Below, piece by piece: positions 1 to 6,386 of a stretch of DNA of 6,625 nt (the stretch's first letter is position 1; each line of letters opens with the position of its first letter). The stretch comes from Tannerella sp. Its GTDB lineage: Bacteria; Bacteroidota; Bacteroidia; Bacteroidales; Tannerellaceae. Both the position numbers and the translations under genes were made by a program. The stretch is taken from assembly GCA_031289515.1 (NCBI GenBank), contig JAITPH010000269.1:1-6625 (forward strand). The letters are read 5' to 3'. The notes below the pieces were generated by a model. The model was given only the letters and a program-made list of their open reading frames with translations. It had not been told where the DNA came from and ran no database searches.

Positions 1-716
1 CGTACATCCGGATGACACAATGCCTGATGGAAATTTTCGGAGTAAAAACAGCACGGGCAGACAGTATCATTTCCATTTCTCCCCAATCGTACCGGCCGGC
101 GCCGTATACGGTAGAAAGCGACTGGTCGGCCGCATCCTACTGGTACGAAATGCTTTCCCTGTCGAAAGAAGGGTCGGAAATCTTCCTGAAAGGCTTATAC
201 AAAAACAGTTTGCAGGGAGATGCCAAAATTGCCCAGTTATTTGAAGCGCTGGGAGTTACCACGACTTTCGTAGAAGACGGAATCATCCTGCAGCAAACGG
301 AACGGATTGTATCGCCTTTCATCTATAACTTCCAGCACGAACCGGACCTGGCGCAAACATTTGTGGTGACATGCGCCCTGAAAAATATCCCTTTCCACTT
401 CACCGGATTGCAAAGTCTGAAAATCAAGGAAACAGACCGCCTTGCAGCCCTCCGGACGGAAATGCGCAAACTCGGCTATCCGCTTGTCGTCAGCAACGAT
501 AACGCAATAGAATGGACCGGCGAAAGATGCGAAGCCGAACCTTTTCCTGTGATTGCTACTTACGAAGACCATCGAATGGCTATGGCTTTTGCGCCTGCCG
601 CCATGCGTCTCGACGACGGAATCGGTATAAACGAACCGGAAGTTGTCTCGAAAAGTTATCCCGCGTTTTGGGATGATCTTGAGACGGCCGGTTTCTCAAT
701 CACCAAGCAGTTATGA
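1..716 (+). CDS. aroA: 3-phosphoshikimate 1-carboxyvinyltransferase (EPSP synthase), C-terminal part, 5' end outside window
   Basis: Cytoplasmic shikimate-pathway enzyme that transfers the enolpyruvyl group of PEP to shikimate-3-phosphate on the way to chorismate. About 237 C-terminal residues are present, against a usual length of about 410-430. The frame is open to the left edge: the first full codon is at position 3 and reads Tyr-Ile-Arg-Met, so the Met at 12 is internal and not a start. Family hallmarks are visible. EPDLAQT (near 339-359) carries the catalytic-type Asp at 345-347. KIKETDRL (near 423-446) carries the Glu at 429-431. EDHRMAMA (near 567-590) is the phosphate/PEP-binding Arg region, and VSKSYPAFW near 645-671 has the conserved Lys. 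The ESDWSAASYW segment (near 114-146) is also typical. No frameshift or missing key residue is seen. The TGA stop lies inside an ATGA overlap with the next gene, which suggests translational coupling. Confidence 0.95.
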   Translation, partial: YIRMTQCLMEIFGVKTARADSIISISPQSYRPAPYTVESDWSAASYWYEMLSLSKEGSEIFLKGLYKNSLQGDAKIAQLFEALGVTTTFVEDGIILQQTERIVSPFIYNFQHEPDLAQTFVVTCALKNIPFHFTGLQSLKIKETDRLAALRTEMRKLGYPLVVSNDNAIEWTGERCEAEPFPVIATYEDHRMAMAFAPAAMRLDDGIGINEPEVVSKSYPAFWDDLETAGFSITKQL

Positions 717-1138
717 TGTACTTGATTTCGAGCCTGATATTTCTGGGCATTGCAACTGCCGTTTTCGGTTTCTTCGACAGGAAGAAACGCGCCTCGAACG
801 GCGAAAAACCTTCAACCGACGTATCTGCCGTTTGCTGCGGACAACATTCCGTTTGCGAACTCAACAATCCTTTCGCTTCTGCCGGAGCATTTGCCGGAGC
901 TTCCGCCGGAAAGGGAATAGAGTATTTCGACGACGAAGAACTCGACGCATACCGCGGCATCGCCTCCGACGGCTATGACGACGCGACCGTCGAAGAGTTC
1001 CGCGAAATTCTCTACACGCTTCGCGAAAAAGAAGTCCCCGACTGGCTCCGCAGCCTGCAACGGCGAAACATAAATCTTCCCGACCGGCTCAAGGACGAAG
1101 CCTTTCTATTCGTCGAAGAACAATATAAAGCAATGTAA
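713..1138 (+). CDS. Small membrane-anchored protein with Cys-Cys-Gly-x-His-x-x-Cys motif, function unknown
   Basis: A 141-residue protein. Residues about 2-20 form one hydrophobic segment, followed by Asp-Arg-Lys-Lys-Arg, which suggests an N-terminal anchor with a cytoplasmic C-terminal part. A compact cluster C41-C42-G-Q-H45-S-V-C48 could bind a metal or an Fe-S centre (inference). Next is a low-complexity Ala/Gly/Ser stretch (residues about 54-67) built from three four-residue units. After it comes an acidic YFDDEELDAY segment (71-80). The C-terminal part (about 88-141) is helical and contains REKEVPDWLRSLQRRNINLP-type sequence. From memory, homologs with this cysteine motif and acidic segment occur beside aroA in Bacteroidales, sometimes labelled 'phospholipase'. 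I see nothing that supports a lipase, such as a GxSxG motif. The start is either of two adjacent ATGs (713 or 716), and the first overlaps the aroA stop. The gene is probably co-translated with aroA and the permease 4 bases downstream. Confidence 0.85.
   Translation: MMYLISSLIFLGIATAVFGFFDRKKRASNGEKPSTDVSAVCCGQHSVCELNNPFASAGAFAGASAGKGIEYFDDEELDAYRGIASDGYDDATVEEFREILYTLREKEVPDWLRSLQRRNINLPDRLKDEAFLFVEEQYKAM
878..913 (+). repeat. Three imperfect tandem 12-base units inside the small membrane protein gene
   Basis: Three in-frame 12-base units share a GCCGGA core: TCTGCCGGAGCA, TTTGCCGGAGCT and TCCGCCGGAAAG. They encode SAGA, FAGA and SAGK. They form a flexible linker between the cysteine motif and the acidic segment. 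A short in-frame expansion of this kind could vary in copy number between strains without breaking the frame (inference). Confidence 0.7.
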
Positions 1139-1142
1139 AGAC

Positions 1143-1964
1143 ATGGATATACTGCAATATGCTTTTTTTCAAAACGCCATCATCGCAAGTTTTCTGATTG
1201 CGATTTCTTCCGGTTTGGTCGGAACATACATCGTTACCCGCCGGATGGTTTTCATCAGCGGCGGTATTACTCACGCTTCTTTCGGCGGGCTTGGAATAGG
1301 CTTCTATTTGGGCGCAAATCCAATATTGTCGGCTCTCGTCTTTGCGGTGTTTTCCGCTTTCGGGGTTGAATATCTCAGCCATTCCGATTCGTACAGGCGT
1401 ATTCGCACGGATTCCGTTATAGCAGCCGTATGGTCGCTCGGCATGGCTGTCGGCGTGATTTTCATCTTCCTCACTCCCGGTTACGCGCCAAACCTCTCCG
1501 CCTATCTCTTTGGAAATATTCTTACGGTTTCGGTAGCTGATATTATCTGGATGTCCGTCCTGACCGTTACTGTTTTATCGGCATATATATTAATGAAGAA
1601 GGTAATAGTCTTTACGGCGTTCGATCGCGATTTCGCCCTTACCCGGAACTTGCCTGTGCGTTTCATCGAATATATGATGATGTTTTTCATTGCGGCGACA
1701 ATCGTCCTGTCAATTCGCCTTGCAGGCATCATGCTGCTGATGAGTCTGATGACCATTCCGCAGATGACGGCAAACATCTTTACCTCAAACTACAATAAGA
1801 TAATCGTGATTAGCTGCATATTGGGCTTTGTCGGCTGCATTTCCGGCCTGTTTCTTTCGTATTTCTTCAACATTCCGTCCGGCGCTTTTATCATTCTAAT
1901 AATGATTGTCGTTTTCTTTGCGGCTAATTTTTTTAAACTGTGCAATATTAGACGTCTTTTTTAG
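1143..1964 (+). CDS. Metal-type ABC transporter permease (ZnuB/MntB-like, ABC-3 family)
   Basis: A 273-residue inner-membrane permease of the family that moves zinc, manganese or iron(II) across the cytoplasmic membrane with an ATPase and a metal-binding protein. The length is normal for the family. Several hydrophobic segments run through the protein, including about 9-31, 57-76, 95-114, 121-144 and 179-205, with two further ones before the C-terminus. The family signature near residues 33-53 reads RRMVFISGGITHASFGGLGI, matching the ISHALFGG-type helix of ZnuB/MntB. Later signatures are DSVIAAVWSLGMAVGV (about 98-113) and LAGIMLLMSLMTIPQMTANI (about 193-212). The metal cannot be read from sequence. 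No ATPase or substrate-binding gene lies in the window, so its partners must be encoded elsewhere or outside it. It starts 4 bases after the preceding stop and ends 30 bases before the PorW-like gene. The name znuB is avoided because the substrate is unproven. Confidence 0.9.
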   Translation: MDILQYAFFQNAIIASFLIAISSGLVGTYIVTRRMVFISGGITHASFGGLGIGFYLGANPILSALVFAVFSAFGVEYLSHSDSYRRIRTDSVIAAVWSLGMAVGVIFIFLTPGYAPNLSAYLFGNILTVSVADIIWMSVLTVTVLSAYILMKKVIVFTAFDRDFALTRNLPVRFIEYMMMFFIAATIVLSIRLAGIMLLMSLMTIPQMTANIFTSNYNKIIVISCILGFVGCISGLFLSYFFNIPSGAFIILIMIVVFFAANFFKLCNIRRLF

Positions 1965-1994
1965 TTATCATATAGATAGTATCTACTTGTTTAT

Positions 1995-4900
1995 ATGAAT
2001 ATCGACGTAAAAAAAATGCTCTGCTTTGCCGGATCAGCAATGATTTTTATCGTTGCTTTCTGTTCGTGCGGAGCAAGGAAGAACAATGCTACAAGCCGTT
2101 TTTATCACTCTCTCAACTCTCGTTATAACATATATTATAACGGTAAAGTGACTTTCGACGAAGCTCTGAAATCGTTGAACGACGGTTACAAGGATAACTA
2201 TACCGAACAAATCTACATGTTTCCGGTAAGCGGACAGTTTAGGAACGAAAAAACTTCGACCGGCGGAGCGTTCGACCGTGCCATCGAAAAAGGAAACAAG
2301 GCTATCAAACTTCATTCCATAAAAGAGAAACCGCCACGCAAGGCAGGCTGGCAGAGTGACCCTGCGCAGGTGAAACTGCAATCGCAGGAAGAATTTAATC
2401 CCTTTATGAGATATTGCTGGCTGCTTATAGGCGAAAGCCATTACTACAACGGCGATTTCCTGACTGCTGCCGTTACTTTTTCATACATCGCCCGACATTT
2501 CCCTACCGACAACGATCTCATCGCCGAAGCGCGTATCTGGCAGGCAAGATGTTATACCGAAATGGACTGGTTTTATGAAGCCAACAATATAGTCAAAAAA
2601 CTCAACGAAAGCGGCATACCGCCGAAACAGCAGAAGCATTTCGACCGCATGTACGCCGACTTGCTTATCCGGGACAGCCGGATAGAGCAGGCAATACCGT
2701 ATCTCGCAAACTCCGTAAAAGCGGAGAAAAACAAACGCCAGCGCTCGCGTCAGCGCTATCTGCTCGGTCAGTTATACATGCTTAACGGCGACAACGAACT
2801 CGCTTACCGGTCGTTCGGCAAAGTAGCCTCGTCGAATCCGCCATACGAAATAGAATTTGCCGCCCGCATCAGGCAAACCGAAGTCTTTCCGGGCGATAAC
2901 TATCAAAAAGTTATCAAGATGCTGCGCAAGATGTCGAAAAGCGACAAGAATAAAGACTATCTTGATCAGGTTTTCTATGCTATGGGCAACGTCTATATGA
3001 CACAGCAGGATACCGCGAAAGCCGTCGAAAGCTATGCGGAAGGCATTGAGAAAAGCGTTCAGAACGGCATGGATAAAGCCATTTGCCAAATACGGCTCGG
3101 CGATATATATTTCACCCAAAAGGAATACCTCAAGGCGCAACCGTGCTTCAGCGGCGCGCTCTCCGGTATTCAAAAGGAATATAAGGATTATCAGCGCGTC
3201 TCGCGGCTTTCCGAAACGCTCGACGAACTCGTTATCCATTACGAGGCGGTTTACTTGCAGGACAGCCTTCAGACGCTTGCCCGAATGTCCGAGGAGGATA
3301 GGCTTGCCGCTATTGACAAAATCATCGCACAGGTGATCGAAGAAGAGAAGCGAGCCGCCGAAGAAGCCAAAAAGGAAGAATATCTTGCCGGTCAGGCTTC
3401 GTTAGGTTCAAACATCGCTCCGGGAAGGACAAATCCTTCAATGCCGGTGATGCCGACAGGCGCAGGCGGCGGAGCCAACTCTTTCTATTTCTACAATACG
3501 CAGGTTGTGGCGCAGGGCAAAACACAGTTCCAGAACAAATGGGGAAAAAGAACTCTCGAAGACGACTGGCGACGCCGCAACAAAAAAATGGAACTGCTTC
3601 AAACGGACGAAGCTGCAAGCGGCTCGACCGACCTCGCCGAAAACATGGCGGAAGGCGATGCCGGTATGCCGTCCGATTCGTTGCAATCCGTTCAGGACTC
3701 GCTCGCCTCGGATCCTAAATCGCGCGAGTACTATCTCCAGCAAATACCGCTGACCGAAGAAGACATCGAAGCGTCGAACATCATTATCGTCGACGGACTG
3801 TTTAATATGGGCATGGTTTATAAGGATAGACTTGAAGATATGAATTTGTCCGTCGAGACTTTCGAGGAACTTGAAAAACGCTTCCCCGACAATTCTTACC
3901 GCCTCGACTATTACTATCAAATCTATCTCATGGCTCTGCGCTACAATGACGACGCTCTGGCTGAAAAATACAAGAATCTGATGATAGCCGAATTTCCGGA
4001 GAGCGACTATACGCTCGCTATTTCCGATCCCGACTACATATATAATATACGTATGATGGACAGCGTTCAGGATTCGATTTACGAATCTACCTATCAAAGC
4101 TATCTCGATGAAGATACAACGGCTGTGCGCCGCAACTATCGGGATTTCAGTTCCAAGTATCCGCTTGCCAAACTGATGCCCAAATTCATGTTTCTCAATG
4201 CGCTTACATACGTTCAGGCGGGCGACGTCGACGGCTTCAAAAACGCTCTTACCGTCCTCACCGAGAAATATCCGGACGCCGACGTATCGCAACTTGCCGG
4301 CGAAATGCTCAAGGGCTTGCTGAAAGGACGCAAACTGATGCAGGGCAGCTTCTCGAAAATGACGTGGAACTTGCGTTTCGGACTGGATGAAGACGGCGTT
4401 GTTTCGGCTGCCGATTCGTCCCGCCGATTCTCCGTCGAACAAGCCCGTCCACACCGGTTGCTGATCGTTTATACCACCGGAGACATCGACCGAAATCAAC
4501 TCCTGTACGCCGTTGCTGCCTACAACTTTGCTACTTTCAGGGTTAAGGAATTTGATATCAGCTTCGAAAACGAGGACTTCCTGACAATTCTTACCGTCAG
4601 CGGCTTCAATAACTTCACCGAAATCATCGACTACTACCGCATGATATACCGGCAGGACGGATATGCGCGGGCTATCGACGAAATCGTCTCGTTCTTCCCC
4701 ATTTCCGACGAAAACTACGATATGCTCATGCGCGGCAAAACGCTTGAAGAATACATGAACTTCTTTGTCGATAATTACGGTGAAACGGCGCCCGAACTCG
4801 TGAATCGCTGGAAAGTCCGCCTCGACGCCGACATGAAAGCTGCCGAAGCGTCCAAAGACGACGCCTCTTCCGACGCCTCTTCATCATCGTCATCCTCTTC

Positions 4901-5513
4901 ATCCTCTTCTTCCTCCGATTCGATACGGAAAGAGCCGCGTCATGTGCCGGATACGGTCATCGTTACCGAAAAAATAGTTCCGTCGGGCAAGATTGCCGTA
5001 AAAGCGGCTACGCCTTCCGTTGATATAAAAATTCCGGTCACCTCCGACGAGACGGAATATCGTCCTAAAGCTAAAGGCGAGAATATATTCAGAAAGCTGT
5101 TTAAGCGCATCAAGGAGACGGAGGAATACAAAACGATTGAAGAAAGTCTGAAAACGGTGAAAGAATTTGCCGGAGAGGACGAAATACAATCGGATACCAT
5201 AGTCGAAGAAAAGCCTTTGGAGCGCATCGACGGCGAACTGACGTTCGAGCAAATTCAGGAAATCCGCAAACGCGAAGCCGAAGCATTGTCGGAAGCCGAA
5301 GCCTCGTCACAGGAAGGCGTCCTCTCGAAGGAAGATGCCGAAAAACTGAAGAAAAAACAGCAAAAGGAAGCCCTCAAACAAAAGGAAGCAGACCGCCGCA
5401 AAAAGGCAAAAGAACAAAAAGAACGCCTAAAACAGAAAGAAAAGGAACGACGCGCCAAGGAAAAAGCGGCACGACAGAAAAAAGCCGCCCAAAACAAGGC
5501 TAAAAAGAAATAA
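1995..5513 (+). CDS. porW: PorW/SprE-type TPR lipoprotein of the type IX secretion system
   Basis: A 1172-residue envelope protein. The N-terminus is a lipoprotein signal: Lys6-Lys7, a hydrophobic core to about residue 22, then F-C-S-C25, the probable lipidated Cys. The next residues are Gly-Ala-Arg-Lys with no acidic surface-export signal, so a periplasm-facing outer-membrane anchor is likely. Residues about 30-60 (SRFYHSLNSRYNIYYNG) match the PorW/SprE start. TPR-like helical pairs follow at about 140-210, 215-283 and 320-391. A linker carries the family-like SFYFYNTQVVAQGKTQF...WGKRTLEDDWRRRNK block (496-531). A second helical repeat region covers about 595-775, and a compact domain about 818-885 begins RPHRLLIVYTTG. 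The C-terminus is odd: a run of 13 serines (962-974), then a very basic Lys/Glu/Gln/Arg coiled coil from about 1091 to the end. In Porphyromonas gingivalis, PorW is needed for T9SS and is reported to connect the PorKN ring with the translocon. Met1 at 1995 is preferred; Met8 would lose the Lys pair. Confidence 0.85.
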   Translation: MNIDVKKMLCFAGSAMIFIVAFCSCGARKNNATSRFYHSLNSRYNIYYNGKVTFDEALKSLNDGYKDNYTEQIYMFPVSGQFRNEKTSTGGAFDRAIEKGNKAIKLHSIKEKPPRKAGWQSDPAQVKLQSQEEFNPFMRYCWLLIGESHYYNGDFLTAAVTFSYIARHFPTDNDLIAEARIWQARCYTEMDWFYEANNIVKKLNESGIPPKQQKHFDRMYADLLIRDSRIEQAIPYLANSVKAEKNKRQRSRQRYLLGQLYMLNGDNELAYRSFGKVASSNPPYEIEFAARIRQTEVFPGDNYQKVIKMLRKMSKSDKNKDYLDQVFYAMGNVYMTQQDTAKAVESYAEGIEKSVQNGMDKAICQIRLGDIYFTQKEYLKAQPCFSGALSGIQKEYKDYQRVSRLSETLDELVIHYEAVYLQDSLQTLARMSEEDRLAAIDKIIAQVIEEEKRAAEEAKKEEYLAGQASLGSNIAPGRTNPSMPVMPTGAGGGANSFYFYNTQVVAQGKTQFQNKWGKRTLEDDWRRRNKKMELLQTDEAASGSTDLAENMAEGDAGMPSDSLQSVQDSLASDPKSREYYLQQIPLTEEDIEASNIIIVDGLFNMGMVYKDRLEDMNLSVETFEELEKRFPDNSYRLDYYYQIYLMALRYNDDALAEKYKNLMIAEFPESDYTLAISDPDYIYNIRMMDSVQDSIYESTYQSYLDEDTTAVRRNYRDFSSKYPLAKLMPKFMFLNALTYVQAGDVDGFKNALTVLTEKYPDADVSQLAGEMLKGLLKGRKLMQGSFSKMTWNLRFGLDEDGVVSAADSSRRFSVEQARPHRLLIVYTTGDIDRNQLLYAVAAYNFATFRVKEFDISFENEDFLTILTVSGFNNFTEIIDYYRMIYRQDGYARAIDEIVSFFPISDENYDMLMRGKTLEEYMNFFVDNYGETAPELVNRWKVRLDADMKAAEASKDDASSDASSSSSSSSSSSSSDSIRKEPRHVPDTVIVTEKIVPSGKIAVKAATPSVDIKIPVTSDETEYRPKAKGENIFRKLFKRIKETEEYKTIEESLKTVKEFAGEDEIQSDTIVEEKPLERIDGELTFEQIQEIRKREAEALSEAEASSQEGVLSKEDAEKLKKKQQKEALKQKEADRRKKAKEQKERLKQKEKERRAKEKAARQKKAAQNKAKKK

Positions 5514-5529
5514 AAGGGTTTGCCGTTTG

Positions 5530-5584
5530 TTGTAGAGACGGGGTGCGTCCCGTCTCTATATTATTTGTTTATTCAAAATTTATT
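5530..5584 (+). repeat. Dispersed hairpin element, copy 1 (29-base core plus A/T-rich right half)
   Basis: The core at 5530-5558 contains a perfect inverted repeat: TAGAGACGGG (5533-5542) pairs with CCCGTCTCTA (5549-5558). A further G-T pair closes a four-base TGCG loop. The same element recurs in direct orientation at 6519-6572. The 29-base cores share 23 positions, and all six differences are transitions. Over the full span of 55 and 54 bases, I count by hand 41 matches, 13 mismatches (12 of them transitions) and one single-base gap. Similarity starts sharply at TTGTAGAGAC and fades after the ATTTATT on the right. Confidence 0.8.
5533..5575 (+). terminator. Possible Rho-independent terminator of the aroA-porW row
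   Basis: The hairpin of repeat copy 1 (10 Watson-Crick pairs plus a G-U pair, loop UGCG) begins 19 bases after the porW stop and is followed by the T-rich TATTATTTGTTTATT. A long stable stem with a U-rich tail downstream of a long operon fits an intrinsic terminator in the + direction. The tail is not a clean U-run, so efficiency is uncertain. The minus-strand side lacks a T tract, so it would not be bidirectional. Confidence 0.5.
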
Positions 5585-5594
5585 TGTACCTTTG
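5564..5594 (+). promoter_or_regulatory. Bacteroidota-type promoter for the GNAT-like two-gene unit
   Basis: The -33 box TTTG is at 5564-5567 and the -7 box TACCTTTG at 5587-5594, a full match to TAnnTTTG, with a 19-base spacer. Transcription would begin near 5598, leaving an 18-base leader before the ATG at 5616. The -33 box lies inside the right half of the dispersed element. The promoter also argues that translation starts at 5616 and not at an in-frame ATG at 5520. Confidence 0.75.
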
Positions 5595-5615
5595 CGATTA
5601 TTATGCAATAGGAAT

Positions 5616-6131
5616 ATGAATTTAGAATTTGAAATAGATAAGCTGACACACTCCATCGAAAATGCCCAAACGGGCGAAAATTACCCGACTGACATATTGC
5701 CTTTTATGAGACAGGATTTGTCGCAAGCAGGCAAAAAAAACGGTTGGAATTTCGACTGGGGGAAAGAACTGAACAATACTTCAAAGGAGGTATATAAGTT
5801 AGTTCTCTGCAAACAACCCGAAAAAATTCAGGGCTTGGTAAGTTTGACATCTCAAATCGGCTACATTTTAATGAATTTGATAGAGAGTTCACCGCTTAAT
5901 ATTGGGCAGAACAAACTTCATAGGGGTGTAGCCGGTAATTTGGTAGCTTTTGTTTGTAAGTTGTCTTTTCTGAAAGGATTTGAGGGTTATGTCGCTTTTG
6001 ACGCAAAAACCGTTTTGATAAATCATTACATTATCTCTTTGGGGGCAATATCTGTTGGCGGGCAACGAATGATTATTGAAACAAATGCAGCAAAATTTTT
6101 AATAAACAAATATTATCCTGACTTTTTCTAA
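5616..6131 (+). CDS. GNAT-like acyltransferase-fold protein, 171 residues
   Basis: Probably a cytoplasmic protein of the Gcn5-related N-acetyltransferase fold; substrate unknown. Residues 71-77 (IQGLVSL) and 82-95 (GYILMNLIESSPLN) look like the central strands. LHRGVAGNL (101-109), with the following helix to about 120, fits acetyl-CoA-binding motif A, (R/Q)xxGx(G/A), except that Leu101 replaces the usual Arg/Gln. Residues 124-156 (GYVAFDAKT, HYIISLGA, GGQRMIIET) resemble the motif B region, where an 'AKT-LI-HY-LGA' arrangement is common. The N-terminal 60 residues are not recognised. The frame is open upstream to an ATG at 5520, but that stretch is the hairpin repeat and promoter, so the ATG at 5616 is chosen; the upstream GGAAT is only a weak ribosome-binding site. 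The G+C content is near 38% by rough hand count, against about half in the upstream row, which suggests a separate origin. A small gene follows after 14 bases. Fold assignment is moderately sure; activity is not shown. Confidence 0.75.
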   Translation: MNLEFEIDKLTHSIENAQTGENYPTDILPFMRQDLSQAGKKNGWNFDWGKELNNTSKEVYKLVLCKQPEKIQGLVSLTSQIGYILMNLIESSPLNIGQNKLHRGVAGNLVAFVCKLSFLKGFEGYVAFDAKTVLINHYIISLGAISVGGQRMIIETNAAKFLINKYYPDFF

Positions 6132-6145
6132 AAAAAATAAAAACT

Positions 6146-6379
6146 ATGAATACGAAAGAAAAAATTTATCAGTTGGACGATATAGGTTTTATTGGAATAC
6201 AAGAGCCTGTATCAAAAGAGGAACAAGAGTGTGCCGATGCCGCCACCCGTGCTTTCATTCAACAACAAAAAGAAATGAGAACGCCGGAAGAAAAGGAGTA
6301 TTATACCGCTTTCGGCGCGTTGTTGCAAGCAATGGACAGGTTTAGGCAGGCAAAACGGCGAGTATCCCTCCCTGTTTGA
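6146..6379 (+). CDS. Small protein paired with the GNAT-like gene, function unknown
   Basis: A 77-residue soluble protein starting 14 bases after the GNAT-like stop, with an A-rich leader (AAAATAAAAACT) typical of Bacteroidota starts and no Shine-Dalgarno site. The N-terminal part reads YQLDDIGFIGIQEPVSKEEQ (residues 8-27). The rest is predicted helical, with acidic and glutamine-rich segments (about 24-51), and ends in a basic FRQAKRR stretch (66-72) before SLPV. There is no signal peptide, transmembrane segment or obvious helix-turn-helix or ribbon-helix-helix pattern. From memory, short proteins with a related 'xxGFIG' start and a Lys-Glu-Glu-rich helix occur beside GNAT-like genes in Bacteroidota, but I could not check this. 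Spacing and shared orientation suggest co-transcription with the GNAT-like gene. It could be a binding partner, an antitoxin-like inhibitor or a specificity factor; none is proven. Confidence 0.7.
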   Translation: MNTKEKIYQLDDIGFIGIQEPVSKEEQECADAATRAFIQQQKEMRTPEEKEYYTAFGALLQAMDRFRQAKRRVSLPV

Positions 6380-6386
6380 CGAAAGC

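Noticed and set aside
12..14. ATG as the start of aroA
   Set aside because: The frame is open upstream, and the residues before it (Tyr-Ile-Arg) continue the family sequence, while the N-terminal half of the enzyme is missing. The gene is cut by the window edge.
3438..4499. A 353-codon open frame on the minus strand
   Set aside because: It lies entirely antisense to the porW-like gene, whose + strand protein has clear lipoprotein, TPR and family-like blocks. The minus-strand peptide shows no recognisable domain and its length follows from codon bias.
5520..5615. N-terminal extension of the GNAT-like gene from an ATG at 5520
   Set aside because: The 32 extra codons would translate the hairpin repeat and the promoter boxes. 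The ATG at 5616 follows the promoter at a normal distance and gives a sensible N-terminus.
5783..5791. Strong Shine-Dalgarno-like AAAGGAGGT
   Set aside because: It is inside the GNAT-like gene, encodes part of Ser-Lys-Glu-Val, and no start codon follows at suitable distance.
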